64,000 bases of DNA from CAZSDP01 sp964605665 (GTDB lineage Bacteria > Planctomycetota > UBA8108 > UBA1146), in contig CAZSDP010000019.1 of NCBI GenBank assembly GCA_964605665.1, forward strand, positions 22,210-86,209. Reading direction: 5' to 3'. Within the stretch, counting starts at the first letter, position 1, and the number at the start of each line of letters is the position of its first letter. Positions 43,707-53,418 of this stretch are shown here, in pieces. The notes beneath the pieces were generated by a model, which ran no database searches, had not been told where the DNA came from, and was given only the letters and a program-made list of their open reading frames with translations. The translations under genes were made by a program, and so were the position numbers.

Positions 43707-46519
43707 ATCAAGACCCCCGCGACACAAGCAGTCGAGAGCGCAGCGAGAGTTCCGCCGAGCATCGCGCGAAACCCAAACTTGGCGAGCGTTGGACGAATCT
43801 TGCTCTCAACTGCACTGATTCCCCCAATCTGAATGGCGATGCTCGCGAAATTCGCAAATCCGCAAAGGGCGTAAGTCGCGATCATCGTACTTCGTGGGCT
43901 GAGGCTCTCACGCATCGAAGAGAGCTCGATGTAGCCGAGGAATTCATTGAGGGTCATTTTGATGCCGAGTAGCGAACCGATCTGGAACATCTCTTCTCTG
44001 GGAACTCCCAAGAGCCAAGCGATCGGCGCAAAAACCCAACCCAGGATTTTCGCCAGAGTCCACTTCGTCTCCGCGAGGAGCGCTGGATCCTTCGTCACCT
44101 CTTCAGCGAGGAAGAGCGAGTGGACAGCTCCGATTCCCCAATCGATCATCGCGACGAGGGCGATAAACGCGATGAGCATCGCCATCACATTCAGCGAGAG
44201 TTTCAGTCCGTCAGACGCACCTCGACATGCTGCGTCCAACAAATTGGAATCGGTTCGCTCTACCGAGAATGGCACATCTGCCGCCGTAGCTGGATGCTCT
44301 CGCTCTGGAACCATGATCTTGGCGATAGCAAGTGCTGCCGGAGCCGACATCACACTCGCAGCGAGCAAGTGACCGGCATCGATACCGAACCCCACATAAC
44401 CAGCTAAGACTCCACCCGCGACCGTCGCCATTCCACCGGTCATCAAACACATCGTTTCCGACGAAGTGAGCTTTGCCAAGTAGGGTCGGATAACCAGCGG
44501 CGCCTCGGTCTGCCCGACAAAGACATTCGCTGCCGCCGCCAGTGACTCAGCTCCGCTCGTTCGCATCGTCACCTGCATCACTTTCGCAAGGACATATACG
44601 ATCAACTGCATCAACCCGATGTGATAGAGCAATGCAGTCACTGCACTCACCAAGATGATCGTCGCGGAAATCTGTATGGCGAAAATGAAACCCATCTCGC
44701 CAACATTACCCAGAGGTCCCCAAACGAATTGGGCACCTTGAGCAGAGAACTCCAGTACCAGTTCGAAGGCCTTTCTCGCTCCATCGAAGACGAACCGACC
44801 TGGTCCAGTTCGAAGCACGACGAATGCGAGAATCACCTGTAACGCAATACCCCAAGCGACAATTCGCCAAGGGAAGTGCTTTCGGTCTATCGAAAGAAGA
44901 ACGGCAATGCCGAGGATGACGAGTAATCCAAGAAGACTCCTGAATCGCTCGAGGGGGGAGCCGACCTGAAGGTAGGTCACCATCTCTGTAGCGCGCGTCA
45001 ATCCAGCCGTAGCATCCGCAGACTCCAAAGCTCTGACCGTTGCGTCATAAATTCCGACTCCCGTATCCTCGAATCCCCGTTCGGTGAACACGGTCCATTC
45101 GTCTCCACCCATCGCGAGATAATTGTTGGTTGCGATCTCATAGGTCGCCTGTTCATCGACGGGGATTCCCCCTGCTTTGACATATGCCAAGCTCTTCGCA
45201 GGTCCGTACTCTTCACCATCGCGCCAGCCTATTTCGAGCCCATACACATCGACGCGTCTCTTTGGAACCTCGAGACTCTTCCGTGCAATCTCGATCAAGT
45301 CCTTGCCGGTGACTCGGGCTCGAACAATCGTGTTGCCAAATGGAGAAATCTGAAACAGGTCACGACGAGTGACAGGACCTTCTGGTAGGGCAGCGCGAAC
45401 CCCTCCGCGATTGTGCATGGCGATGGAGGTACCAGCAGTTTCTGCCATGACGCTGGCGATCCAAGTCCCGAGAGGATCGGCGGTCGGATGCCATCCACGT
45501 CGCGTCTTCGAATTTGGGTCGTGGTCAGGTCGCGGTGAGCGCCCCCAAGCAAATGGCGAAACTCCCACTTGCGTCGCCATAACGGTGTCGATCTCATCGC
45601 CATACTTCTTTAATAGCGACTCGATTTGTGGTGAGACAGGGTCGTCTCTCACCGGCACCGGCAACAAACGGCCAGAGATATCAAAGCCATCGGTCGTGCG
45701 CTTCACTTCCAGTCTGCCCAGTAGTTTCCCATTCGAATCCGCCTGAACGATGGTCGTCTCCCCGATTTTTTCCGGGGGCATTTCGGTATGAGAGTGACCT
45801 CCGATGATGAGATCGAGCTCTGGGATCGCTGCAGCAAGCTCTCGATCGTGGTCATCCCCAAGGTGACTCAGAACGACGAAACACTCTGCTCCTTGCTCCC
45901 GCAGCGAGACCAGCTCACGACGGACCGCATCGGTTGGATCACCAAATTGCAGCTCCTTTGCCACCGGAGCCACCACGATGTTCTTGGTGTCTGGGGTCAC
46001 GACTCCGATCAAACCAAATCGAATACCACCACGCTCGATAATCGTTGACGGAATTGAATAGTCGGCGAGAGCAGTTCGATCGGAATTGAGGACATTCGCC
46101 CCCAAAACCGGGAAGTTCGCCATTTCGACCAGGTTTCTCAGAACTGGAACCCCGAAGTCAAACTCATGATTCCCGATCGCGGTCGCGTCCACACCGACCT
46201 CATTGAAGAGATCGATGATCATCCGCCCTTCGGTCATGTTTCCTTCGGGAGTTCCCTGGAACCAGTCGCCCGCGTCGAGCAGAAGTACCCTTTCTGCCCC
46301 ACTCTCCTGGCGTTCAACCTCCACCATCGCAGAGAGGCTACGAAATCCCCCGACTCGAGAGTCTCCTGAGCCGAGCGGATAAACCTGCCCATGGAAGTCA
46401 TTCCAATGAAGAATGACGACGGAGTCTTGCCCCTGCACATTCTTCGCAGAAAAGACGGTCCCCAGAAGCATGAACAGAATGAAGAGCGAGACCGAAAGCT
46501 GTGATCGATGCGATTTCAT
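43703..46519 (-). CDS. 5'-nucleotidase fused to NupC-type nucleoside transporter
   Basis: About 938 residues from the ATG at 46519, which starts a signal peptide (MKSHRSQLSVSLFILFMLLG); the frame opens further at 46552. N-terminal half: UshA-type 5'-nucleotidase with metal motifs HWNDFHGQ, LDAGDWFQGTPEG, IGNHEFDFG, LSHLGDDHD and GGHSHTE, then the nucleotidase C-terminal domain (MHNRGGVR, FGNTIV, NNYLAMGGDEW). From about residue 530 a concentrative nucleoside transporter (CNT) follows: GPLGNVGEMGFIFAIQ, the nucleoside-binding GQTEAPL, AGGVLAGYVGFG, and ALCGFANFASIAIQIGG, about eight helices. No stop or frameshift separates them. It would cut extracellular nucleotides and import the nucleoside. 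Confidence 0.93.
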   Translation of the reverse strand: MKSHRSQLSVSLFILFMLLGTVFSAKNVQGQDSVVILHWNDFHGQVYPLGSGDSRVGGFRSLSAMVEVERQESGAERVLLLDAGDWFQGTPEGNMTEGRMIIDLFNEVGVDATAIGNHEFDFGVPVLRNLVEMANFPVLGANVLNSDRTALADYSIPSTIIERGGIRFGLIGVVTPDTKNIVVAPVAKELQFGDPTDAVRRELVSLREQGAECFVVLSHLGDDHDRELAAAIPELDLIIGGHSHTEMPPEKIGETTIVQADSNGKLLGRLEVKRTTDGFDISGRLLPVPVRDDPVSPQIESLLKKYGDEIDTVMATQVGVSPFAWGRSPRPDHDPNSKTRRGWHPTADPLGTWIASVMAETAGTSIAMHNRGGVRAALPEGPVTRRDLFQISPFGNTIVRARVTGKDLIEIARKSLEVPKRRVDVYGLEIGWRDGEEYGPAKSLAYVKAGGIPVDEQATYEIATNNYLAMGGDEWTVFTERGFEDTGVGIYDATVRALESADATAGLTRATEMVTYLQVGSPLERFRSLLGLLVILGIAVLLSIDRKHFPWRIVAWGIALQVILAFVVLRTGPGRFVFDGARKAFELVLEFSAQGAQFVWGPLGNVGEMGFIFAIQISATIILVSAVTALLYHIGLMQLIVYVLAKVMQVTMRTSGAESLAAAANVFVGQTEAPLVIRPYLAKLTSSETMCLMTGGMATVAGGVLAGYVGFGIDAGHLLAASVMSAPAALAIAKIMVPEREHPATAADVPFSVERTDSNLLDAACRGASDGLKLSLNVMAMLIAFIALVAMIDWGIGAVHSLFLAEEVTKDPALLAETKWTLAKILGWVFAPIAWLLGVPREEMFQIGSLLGIKMTLNEFLGYIELSSMRESLSPRSTMIATYALCGFANFASIAIQIGGISAVESKIRPTLAKFGFRAMLGGTLAALSTACVAGVLI

Positions 46520-46812
46520 TCGCCGGTCCTCCGTGGGTCGAACTTGATCCACTTACCTCGATACCATTCGAAATGGCACTCTCATCGGCTCCGATCGGCG
46601 GAGCGAGTCGCGCAGGATAGCGGTCTCGACCGTCTGACGGCAAGGGTGGTCACCCGCAACTTTCGCCGACCTTCAGCTTCGCTGGATCGCTCACCGCGAC
46701 CTGGCTACACTTGGGGGGGATCTTCACCAACGGGAAGATCTCATAGATTACGAAGAAAATTCCGGCTTTTGCCCCGCTCATACCGCCTCGATAGCTGTGA
46801 AAGGCGCCCCGC

Positions 46813-48201
46813 GTGGAACTTCCCGAACACATTTTCCGTGCTTACGACATTCGCGGCATTGTCGACAAGGATCTCAGTGTAGAGGTCGTCCGGCAGATCG
46901 GACTTGGATATGGGACGATGCTCCGAAGCGAAGGGCGTCGAACCTGTGCCGTCGGCCACGACGTGCGCGAATCGAGTGCACCTTTTGCCGCAGCGGTCAC
47001 CGAAGGATTGCGATCGGCCGGAATCGATGTGACTCACGTCGGAGAAGTCCCCACCCCACTCCTCTACTTCGCAACCGCCAAGTTCGAGCTCGACGGTGGA
47101 ATCATGATCACCGGTAGCCACAATCCGATCGAATACAACGGACTGAAAATCACTCGGGGAGTCTGGCCCATCTGGGGAGAAGAGATTCTCCAGTTACGCC
47201 AGATTGCGGAAGCAGCGGAAGAAATCGGTAAACCTGGCGGATACCAGGAAAAGGAGATCATCCCGATCTACCTCGCCGAGCTCAAAGACAAGTTCACATT
47301 CCCAGAGGGAACGAAGATCGCGATCGACTGCGGCAATGGAACCGCTGGTCCAGTCGCGATTCCCCTCTTCGAAGCGCTCGGAATCGAAGTCGATGCTCTC
47401 TATCCGGAACCGGATGCGACGTTTCCCAACCACCTCCCCGATCCGGAAGTTCCGAAGTACATGCAGGCTCTCTGTGACAAAGTTTCCGAGGGCGAATATG
47501 TCGCCGGCTTCGGCTTCGACGGCGATTCAGATCGGGTCGGCGTCATCGATGAGAACGGTTTCAAACGAAGCGCAGACCATCTCGTCCTCATCTTCGCCCG
47601 ATATCTGCTCGAGAAGCTCGGTCGTGGAACGGTCATCTTCGACGTGAAGTGCTCTGACTACTTGTACACCGATATCGCGAAGCGTGGCGGAACCCCGATA
47701 CTCTGGAAAACGGGGCACTCCATCATCAAAGAGAAAATGAGGGAAGAGAACGCAATTCTCGCCGGAGAGCTCTCGGGACACATCTGCGTCATGCACGATT
47801 ACTATGGTTTTGATGACGCCTTCTACGCAGCTTGCCTGACCCTCAAAATCATGGCCGAGACCGGAAAGTCGTGCTCTGAACTCTTCGCAGACATCCCCGA
47901 GACCTTCTACACCCCGGAGGTGAAGATCCCCGTTTCGGAGGAGGCGAAATTTGGCGTGGTCGCAGCGCTTCAAGACCACTTCAAGAAGGAGCTCGGATCT
48001 GATCGCGCCAATACTATCGACGGTATCCGTGCGACGTGGGAAGACGGCTGGATGCTCATTCGAGCCTCCAACACGACCGCCAACTTAACGGTTCGCGTCG
48101 AGGCGAAGAGTGACGAAGCGATGCGCCGTATCGCCTCCGTCGTCAAAGAGGCTCTGTTGACTCATCCCGTGGATGTGAGCGCACTCTCCGAGTACGAGTG
48201 A
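46813..48201 (+). CDS. Phosphomannomutase/phosphoglucomutase
   Basis: 462 residues of the alpha-D-phosphohexomutase family. FRAYDIRG opens the first domain; MITGSHNPIEYNG holds the phosphoserine; GFDGDSDRVGVID binds magnesium; GELSGH selects the sugar; RASNTTANLTVRVEA binds phosphate. GTG start at 46813. Usual role is mannose-6-P/mannose-1-P or glucose-6-P/glucose-1-P conversion, feeding GDP-mannose (see 13212-14297). It diverges from the nucleotidase-transporter gene, so a phosphopentomutase role in nucleoside salvage is also possible; some archaeal members of this superfamily do that. Confidence 0.93.
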   Translation: MELPEHIFRAYDIRGIVDKDLSVEVVRQIGLGYGTMLRSEGRRTCAVGHDVRESSAPFAAAVTEGLRSAGIDVTHVGEVPTPLLYFATAKFELDGGIMITGSHNPIEYNGLKITRGVWPIWGEEILQLRQIAEAAEEIGKPGGYQEKEIIPIYLAELKDKFTFPEGTKIAIDCGNGTAGPVAIPLFEALGIEVDALYPEPDATFPNHLPDPEVPKYMQALCDKVSEGEYVAGFGFDGDSDRVGVIDENGFKRSADHLVLIFARYLLEKLGRGTVIFDVKCSDYLYTDIAKRGGTPILWKTGHSIIKEKMREENAILAGELSGHICVMHDYYGFDDAFYAACLTLKIMAETGKSCSELFADIPETFYTPEVKIPVSEEAKFGVVAALQDHFKKELGSDRANTIDGIRATWEDGWMLIRASNTTANLTVRVEAKSDEAMRRIASVVKEALLTHPVDVSALSEYE

Positions 48202-48343
48202 GCAGACCGACTGAAAACTAGGATTGAACCAGGAGATCGACGATCTCTCTTGGCTGAGCTGTTGGTATCTCTTGTCGAACTGACTCTTCACCGTAGAAGA
48301 GAGAGTTGTTGGAGATCACACCCGTAGCGCCAGAGTCCACCGG

Positions 48344-49321
48344 TCAATCCTCTCGTCCGGGAACCTTGATCCCCTTCTGCTTCAAATACTCCAGCTTGCA
48401 CTGCCGTGAAGAGAAGTAGAGCAATTCTCCTGATCGCGACTTACCTCGACCACCCGGTGGCGCCGCCTTTTCTACCTGCGCTCCACAAATGGGGCAATCG
48501 GCGAATGGAGACTCGACGATCTTCTCCGACCAACTTGGAACTTCATATTCAATCGCCGGAATCTCGATCACCTCCAAGCGTCGAGCAGCAACTTCGATCG
48601 GATAACTCAAACTAGCGGTGACGACCGTAAAGTCGACTTCAAGGGGAATCCCCTCGACTCCATTGAGCTTCTCGAGCACCGCCTCTGAAAAAGCCCCGAG
48701 TTGGCGGTAGAAGTCGAAGAAGGGGATGTCGAATGGCTCTTTAGCCATCCACGCCTCCACCACAATTCGACCATTCTCTTCGACGATCATTTTTCTCACC
48801 TGACGCCCGAGAAGAGTTTTTTCCTCTCCGGGCCACTCCACGACGACTTCGCGCTTCAAGCCAGGTCGTAAATGAAGTTCTCTGAGGATCGCTTCCCTCT
48901 CGACCGCCGGTGTTCCATCAAGTCGATCGAGTGTTTGTCGCTCCGCCCTGTCGCGCGCAGCTTGCAATCCTCCCTGCTCTTGCGCTTCTCGATACCGTTT
49001 CCCGTCGCTGGAAACTTCGTACACCTTTGGCATTCCATCGAGGAGCTGGAGTAAGTAAGTCACACCGCTGGTCGGGTCGTCGAGACGGAGTCGGTCTGTG
49101 GTCACCATCAACCGTTGGATCACCGCGTCGGTCGTGGGTTGGTTGGGAAGCCCATTCGCTTCTTGCTCAAAAACCAGGGAGGTCAATTTCTTTGAAGCAG
49201 CCGCTCCCCCCACCTCCGCCTCCGGAGCGATCTCCTGACCAAATAGAACTCCAGTTTGAAGAGAACTACTGAGACTGAAGATCGATAAACATAGTACCGA
49301 GACGATCATCGTCGTCTTCAT
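48344..49321 (-). CDS. Secreted protein with C-terminal TRASH-like cysteine motif
   Basis: 325 residues, GGAAAGGA before the ATG, signal peptide (about 1-28). Middle region: LTSLVFEQEANGLPNQPTTDAVIQRLMVTTDRLRLDD and TYLLQLLDGMPKVYEVSSDGKRYRE, resembling a beta-rich fold of unknown role, probably related to proteins that sense or report surface chemistry. The C-terminus has CPICGAQVEKA ... LLYFSSRQCKLEYLKQKG, the CxxC plus YFSS..C pattern of TRASH/YHS metal-binding domains. A metal-handling role is possible but only inferred. No partner gene is evident. Confidence 0.72.
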   Translation of the reverse strand: MKTTMIVSVLCLSIFSLSSSLQTGVLFGQEIAPEAEVGGAAASKKLTSLVFEQEANGLPNQPTTDAVIQRLMVTTDRLRLDDPTSGVTYLLQLLDGMPKVYEVSSDGKRYREAQEQGGLQAARDRAERQTLDRLDGTPAVEREAILRELHLRPGLKREVVVEWPGEEKTLLGRQVRKMIVEENGRIVVEAWMAKEPFDIPFFDFYRQLGAFSEAVLEKLNGVEGIPLEVDFTVVTASLSYPIEVAARRLEVIEIPAIEYEVPSWSEKIVESPFADCPICGAQVEKAAPPGGRGKSRSGELLYFSSRQCKLEYLKQKGIKVPGRED

Positions 49322-49405
49322 CGGTTTCCTTTCCCCATCATGCGCAAGCTGGCGGATCGGCGGGACGTCTCCAACACTGCTGGACTAGGCACGCTCGACC
49401 GTGGC

Positions 49406-50641
49406 TCAAATTTTCCAGGCTCCTTGCTCAAGAAGCGTGATCTGATCACCAGAGTAGGTACGCGCAACGACGTCGACTTGTTCATCGCTAATCATCATAT
49501 CGGTGTGGGCGCTCGACTCATTGCAACCCACCTCTGCCAACTGATCAGGATTCAGATTCTCGCCATCCTCCAAGCAGCTCTTGTAGGCAGATCCGACCGC
49601 GATGTGGCACGCCGCATTCTCATCGAACAAAATCTCCTGGAATACCAGGCGAGACTGAAATACTGGGGAGTCAATTCCGACGAGTGCGACTTCTCCCAAT
49701 CGATTGGCCCCCTCGTCAGAAGCGAGGTAGGCGGCCAAAGTTTCTTTTCCAGCAGACGCTTCAATTCCACTCACCCGACCTTCTGAAAACTCCATTTTCA
49801 GATCCTCGATCAACTGGCCGTTGACGAGAAATGGTCGAGTCACCCTGACTCGCCCCGTCGTTCGACGCCAGTCGGGGGTCGTGAAAACCTCTTCAGTCGG
49901 AATGTTCGGCTCGAAGGGAACCCCGTAAGGCCCGATGTGGGTTCCGCCTCTAAAGATCGCCTTCTCCGAAAGACCCACCGTGAGATCGGTGCCAGGACCA
50001 GTGAAGTGCAGTTCGGAGACCTTCATTTCCGTGAGCTTCTTCGCCCGCTTGTGAAGTTTCTCGTTGTGCTGGTCCCAGACCTCTAGGCAGTTTTGCTGAT
50101 CCGCGCGGACGAGCCGGAAGATCTCTTCCCATAGTCTCTCCTTCGCCTCCGGCCCACTGAGGTCGGGAAACACCTTCTTTCCCCATCCCTCGGTAGCAGC
50201 CGCAGCGACGGTCCAATGAACTCGGCCTCGATCGATACCGTCGTCGTAGAAGCGCTTCGCCGCCTGGTACGATGCCACCCTCGCTCGGTTGAGCTTGGCT
50301 GGATCGAGGTCGGAGAGAAGGTCCGGATCTTCGCTGCCGACCAACCGGAGAGTTGCCGCTTTCGAATCCACCAACTCATCGAAGCGAGCCTTGACGAATC
50401 CAGGTACAAAATCGAGGTCCTCGTCCGCTGAGTGGAGAAATCGAGATCGTCCCGCACGCCCATCGATCAGATCGAGTTGGACATACTTCACTCCCCGCCG
50501 ATAAGCTGCATCCACCACGCGAACCGCGAAGTCGCGAACAGCAGCTTCAGCGGTGATCAGTAAGACTTGCCCCGGTTGCACATTGACACCATGGGTCACC
50601 AGCAAATCCGCATAGCGGTCCAGAGCTTCATTCATCGACAT
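49406..50641 (-). CDS. Aminopeptidase, M29 (thermophilic/AmpS) family
   Basis: 411 residues, the family length. DRYADLLVTHGVNVQPGQVLLI begins the N-terminal fold. The metal ligands fall in PNIPTEEVFTTPDW, EVALV, and the C-terminal AHTDMMI. LHFTGPGTDLTVGLSEKAIFRGG and RTTGRVRVTRPFL are conserved in M29. It removes N-terminal residues from peptides in the cytoplasm using two cobalt or zinc ions. No signal peptide. ATG at 50641 (MSMNEALDRY). Divergent from the nuclease gene. Confidence 0.93.
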   Translation of the reverse strand: MSMNEALDRYADLLVTHGVNVQPGQVLLITAEAAVRDFAVRVVDAAYRRGVKYVQLDLIDGRAGRSRFLHSADEDLDFVPGFVKARFDELVDSKAATLRLVGSEDPDLLSDLDPAKLNRARVASYQAAKRFYDDGIDRGRVHWTVAAAATEGWGKKVFPDLSGPEAKERLWEEIFRLVRADQQNCLEVWDQHNEKLHKRAKKLTEMKVSELHFTGPGTDLTVGLSEKAIFRGGTHIGPYGVPFEPNIPTEEVFTTPDWRRTTGRVRVTRPFLVNGQLIEDLKMEFSEGRVSGIEASAGKETLAAYLASDEGANRLGEVALVGIDSPVFQSRLVFQEILFDENAACHIAVGSAYKSCLEDGENLNPDQLAEVGCNESSAHTDMMISDEQVDVVARTYSGDQITLLEQGAWKI

Positions 50642-50902
50642 TTCTTGCCTTCCCTGTCGTCACAAGGTCCCGTGCGTCCTACTCTAAGGATCCCAGCGGC
50701 CTATACACGCAATTCGAGCAGAATCTCCGATGGCACAATCTCTGAGAGCAGAGACTCTTAGCAGCAGAGAGAGTTTCGCCCGCTGAGCTCGGCGGGTAAA
50801 CTTCAACATGGGACACGAATGCACGTGGAAAACAACCGAAGCCACCCAAATCTCAATCGGTTTGGGCGAAATTAACCTGCATTCCTATGCCAGGAGCACA
50901 GA

Positions 50903-52975
50903 ATGACATCGTCAATCCACCGGATGAAGTTCCGAAAAGTTTGTCGCCAGGTGCCACTCTGGATCTTCTGCTGGGCGATGTTGTCGTCACACCTACTGGC
51001 GGATCCCCCTGCTGGCTACTACAACTCGGCGGTAGGACTGACTGGAGTGCCGCTACGAAATGCTCTCCACGAGATTATCGACGACCACTTTCGACTTCCC
51101 TACACGTCCTCTTCCACCGACACGTGGGATGTGATCGCACTTGCCGACGCCGACCCGAATCAGACGGGTAACATCCTGACGATATACCGCAACGAGAGTA
51201 TCGATAGCGACAACCATACCCAAGCGACGGGGTTCAATCGCGAGCACACCTGGCCAACGTCCTATGGTTTTACCGACAACGATAGTTGTAACTACCCCTT
51301 CACCGATCTTCATCAACTCGCACCTGCCACCTGGGACTACAACACCGCTCGAGGCAATCGGGTCTACGATTTCTGCTTCGGCTCTTGCGATGCATATCCG
51401 GTGGTGGGAAACCCCTCGGAAGCGAATTATGGGACCGGCTCAGGCCCCTTTGGTTCCTGGGAAGTTTGGTCCGACCGACGTGGAGACATCGCCAGACGTC
51501 TTCTCTATCTGGCAATTCGATACGAGGGAGACACCCACGGCATCTCTGGATGCGCAGAACCCGATCTAAGGCTCACCAACAATCGCAATCTCATCGTCGC
51601 CAATACGAGCCAAAACTATTCTCCGGCTTACATGGGTGAGCTCACGATACTATTGCAGTGGCACCTAGAAGATCCGGTCGATGCCCGAGAAGAAGAGCGC
51701 AATGACATCGTTTTCAGCTTTCAGGGAAATCGTAATCCCTTTGTCGATCACCCCGAATGGGCATGCTTGATTTGGTCGTGTCCAGGAGGAGGAGACATGA
51801 CTCCCCCTGCAGCACCAACTGGGGTATTCACCATCGCAGGGGACTGTTCCATCATCTTGAGTTGGGGTGCAAATCAGGAAGTCGATTTGGATGGATATCA
51901 GGTTCTACGATCGAGCGCTGGCAGCCCCCCAGCTCTCATGACCCCCACGCTTCTCACCACTGAGACTTACCTGGACACCACCGCGCAAAATGGAGTCACC
52001 TACACATACTTCATTGAAGCGGTCGACTTGGCGGGCAACGTCAGCGATCCGAGCCTACCCGCCAATGGTACGCCGAATGGAGTCGGTCCCTGCGGCGACG
52101 GTTTAACACCGTGGATCAATGAGCTGCATTACGACAACAGTGGTGCTCTTATCGCGGGAGGAGTGGAGATCGCAGCCCCGCTCTCCGCCTCGCTCACCGG
52201 CTGGTTTGTGGTGGTCTACGATGGAGGATCAGGATCGCCGGTCACGACCGTTCCAGTGGAGCCACTGCTGAATGATCTCGGAACTGGATTTGGAGTTTCT
52301 TGGTCGCCCCTCCCCACTCTATCGAACAGCGGGAATATCGGATTCGCACTGATCGACGACAGCGGAGACCTCATCGAATTCCTCTCCTGCGGAGGGGCCT
52401 TCACCGCAGTGAGTGGAGCAGCCGCGGGAGCGACCACCACCGACACTCAAGTCGCTGAAGATGACAGCACACTCTTGGGGACCTCTCTCCAGCTCGTCGG
52501 GGCTGGCACGTCCGCCGCCGATTTCGACTGGGTCAGCAATGTCCCCGAAACCAGCGAGGCGGTAAATCTCGGGCAGACGATTGCATGCTCCGGGCCGGGA
52601 ACAGACTGCGATCTCGATGGCTGGGATGACGCCTGTGAAATCGCGGTGGGACTCGAGGAAGACCAAGATGTCGACGGAATTCCCGACTCCTGCCAGGGCT
52701 CTCTCGGATTTCTGAGGGGAGACGGTAATCTCGATGGCGCTCTCGACATTTCGGACGCCATCTTTGCGCTGAGCGTCCTCTTCAGTGGGCAAGCGGCGGG
52801 CTGCCAAGACGCTCTCGACGCCAATGACGACGGAAATGCCGACATCGGTGACCCGGTCTTCTTGCTCTCCTTCTTCTTTTCAGGTGGAGACAATCCTCCC
52901 CCCCCAAATGGGAGCTGTGGAAGCGACCCGACTTCAGACGGTCTCGACTGCGCAAGCCTGCAAAATTGTCCCTGA
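50903..52975 (+). CDS. Secreted endonuclease I with Fn3 and dockerin-like module
   Basis: 690 residues (an ATG seven codons in is also possible). Signal peptide ends near LLADPPAG. Endonuclease I domain about 35-300: the His-metal finger signature TGFNREHTWPTSYGF, FTDLHQLAP and NRVYDFCFG fit the EndA/Vvn family, secreted DNA/RNA nucleases. A fibronectin-III domain (about 305-395), a lamin-tail-like beta domain (about 400-560, WINELHYDNSGA...) and the module FLRGDGNLDGALDISDA / DANDDGNADIGDPV with GSDPTSDGLDC follow. It would degrade extracellular nucleic acid near the cell surface. It may supply the salvage system at 42-48 kb (inference). Confidence 0.9.
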   Translation: MTSSIHRMKFRKVCRQVPLWIFCWAMLSSHLLADPPAGYYNSAVGLTGVPLRNALHEIIDDHFRLPYTSSSTDTWDVIALADADPNQTGNILTIYRNESIDSDNHTQATGFNREHTWPTSYGFTDNDSCNYPFTDLHQLAPATWDYNTARGNRVYDFCFGSCDAYPVVGNPSEANYGTGSGPFGSWEVWSDRRGDIARRLLYLAIRYEGDTHGISGCAEPDLRLTNNRNLIVANTSQNYSPAYMGELTILLQWHLEDPVDAREEERNDIVFSFQGNRNPFVDHPEWACLIWSCPGGGDMTPPAAPTGVFTIAGDCSIILSWGANQEVDLDGYQVLRSSAGSPPALMTPTLLTTETYLDTTAQNGVTYTYFIEAVDLAGNVSDPSLPANGTPNGVGPCGDGLTPWINELHYDNSGALIAGGVEIAAPLSASLTGWFVVVYDGGSGSPVTTVPVEPLLNDLGTGFGVSWSPLPTLSNSGNIGFALIDDSGDLIEFLSCGGAFTAVSGAAAGATTTDTQVAEDDSTLLGTSLQLVGAGTSAADFDWVSNVPETSEAVNLGQTIACSGPGTDCDLDGWDDACEIAVGLEEDQDVDGIPDSCQGSLGFLRGDGNLDGALDISDAIFALSVLFSGQAAGCQDALDANDDGNADIGDPVFLLSFFFSGGDNPPPPNGSCGSDPTSDGLDCASLQNCP

Positions 52976-53105
52976 TATCGTGAGTCGATCGAGACCGATC
53001 GCGCCCACAGATGCGCCCTCGCCCCTCCTCAACTCAACGGGGGAAGAGGTCACCTGCCCCAGAAAAAACCCTCGAGCCGGATCACCAGCTCGAGGGAGTC
53101 ATTTT

Positions 53106-53182
53106 TGGTCGGGGTGAGAGGATTTGAACCTCCGGCCTCCACGTCCCGAACGTGGCGCTCTACCAAACTGAGCCACACCCCG
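53106..53182 (-). tRNA. tRNA-Pro (anticodon CGG), CCA encoded
   Basis: Minus strand. Acceptor CGGGGTG pairs with CACCCCG; D arm GCTCAGTTTGGTAGAGC; anticodon stem CCACG/CGTGG with loop TTCGGGA, anticodon CGG; T arm GGAGGTTCAAATCCTCT close to GGTTCAAATCC; discriminator A followed by encoded CCA. 77 nt. Reads CCG codons. Isolated between two convergent protein genes. Confidence 0.96.
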
Positions 53183-53324
53183 AAGTGTTTTGATTCAACT
53201 CTGATCGACACCTCGCGCAATCGTTGCAGATCAGCCCGGAGAGCGACCGACCTCAAATTCAAATTGCAAAGGAACTTAGGCGCGAATCAGCAAGAGCCCA
53301 GAAGTATATCTCGATCGAGAAAAA

Positions 53325-53362
53325 CGGTCAACGGCGGCCCCCAAAATCGGGGGCCGCCGTTG
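53325..53362 (-). terminator. Intrinsic terminator after the IPT-dockerin gene
   Basis: Perfect 14-pair stem CAACGGCGGCCCCC with its complement (53329-53342 and 53349-53362), 6-base loop; on the minus strand ACCGTTTTTC follows. About 57 bases after the stop at 53419. Confidence 0.85.
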
Positions 53363-53418
53363 TTGAAGGACGCGTACGCCCCATCGATTTCATCAGATCG
53401 CCGCAGAGAGAAGTTCCC

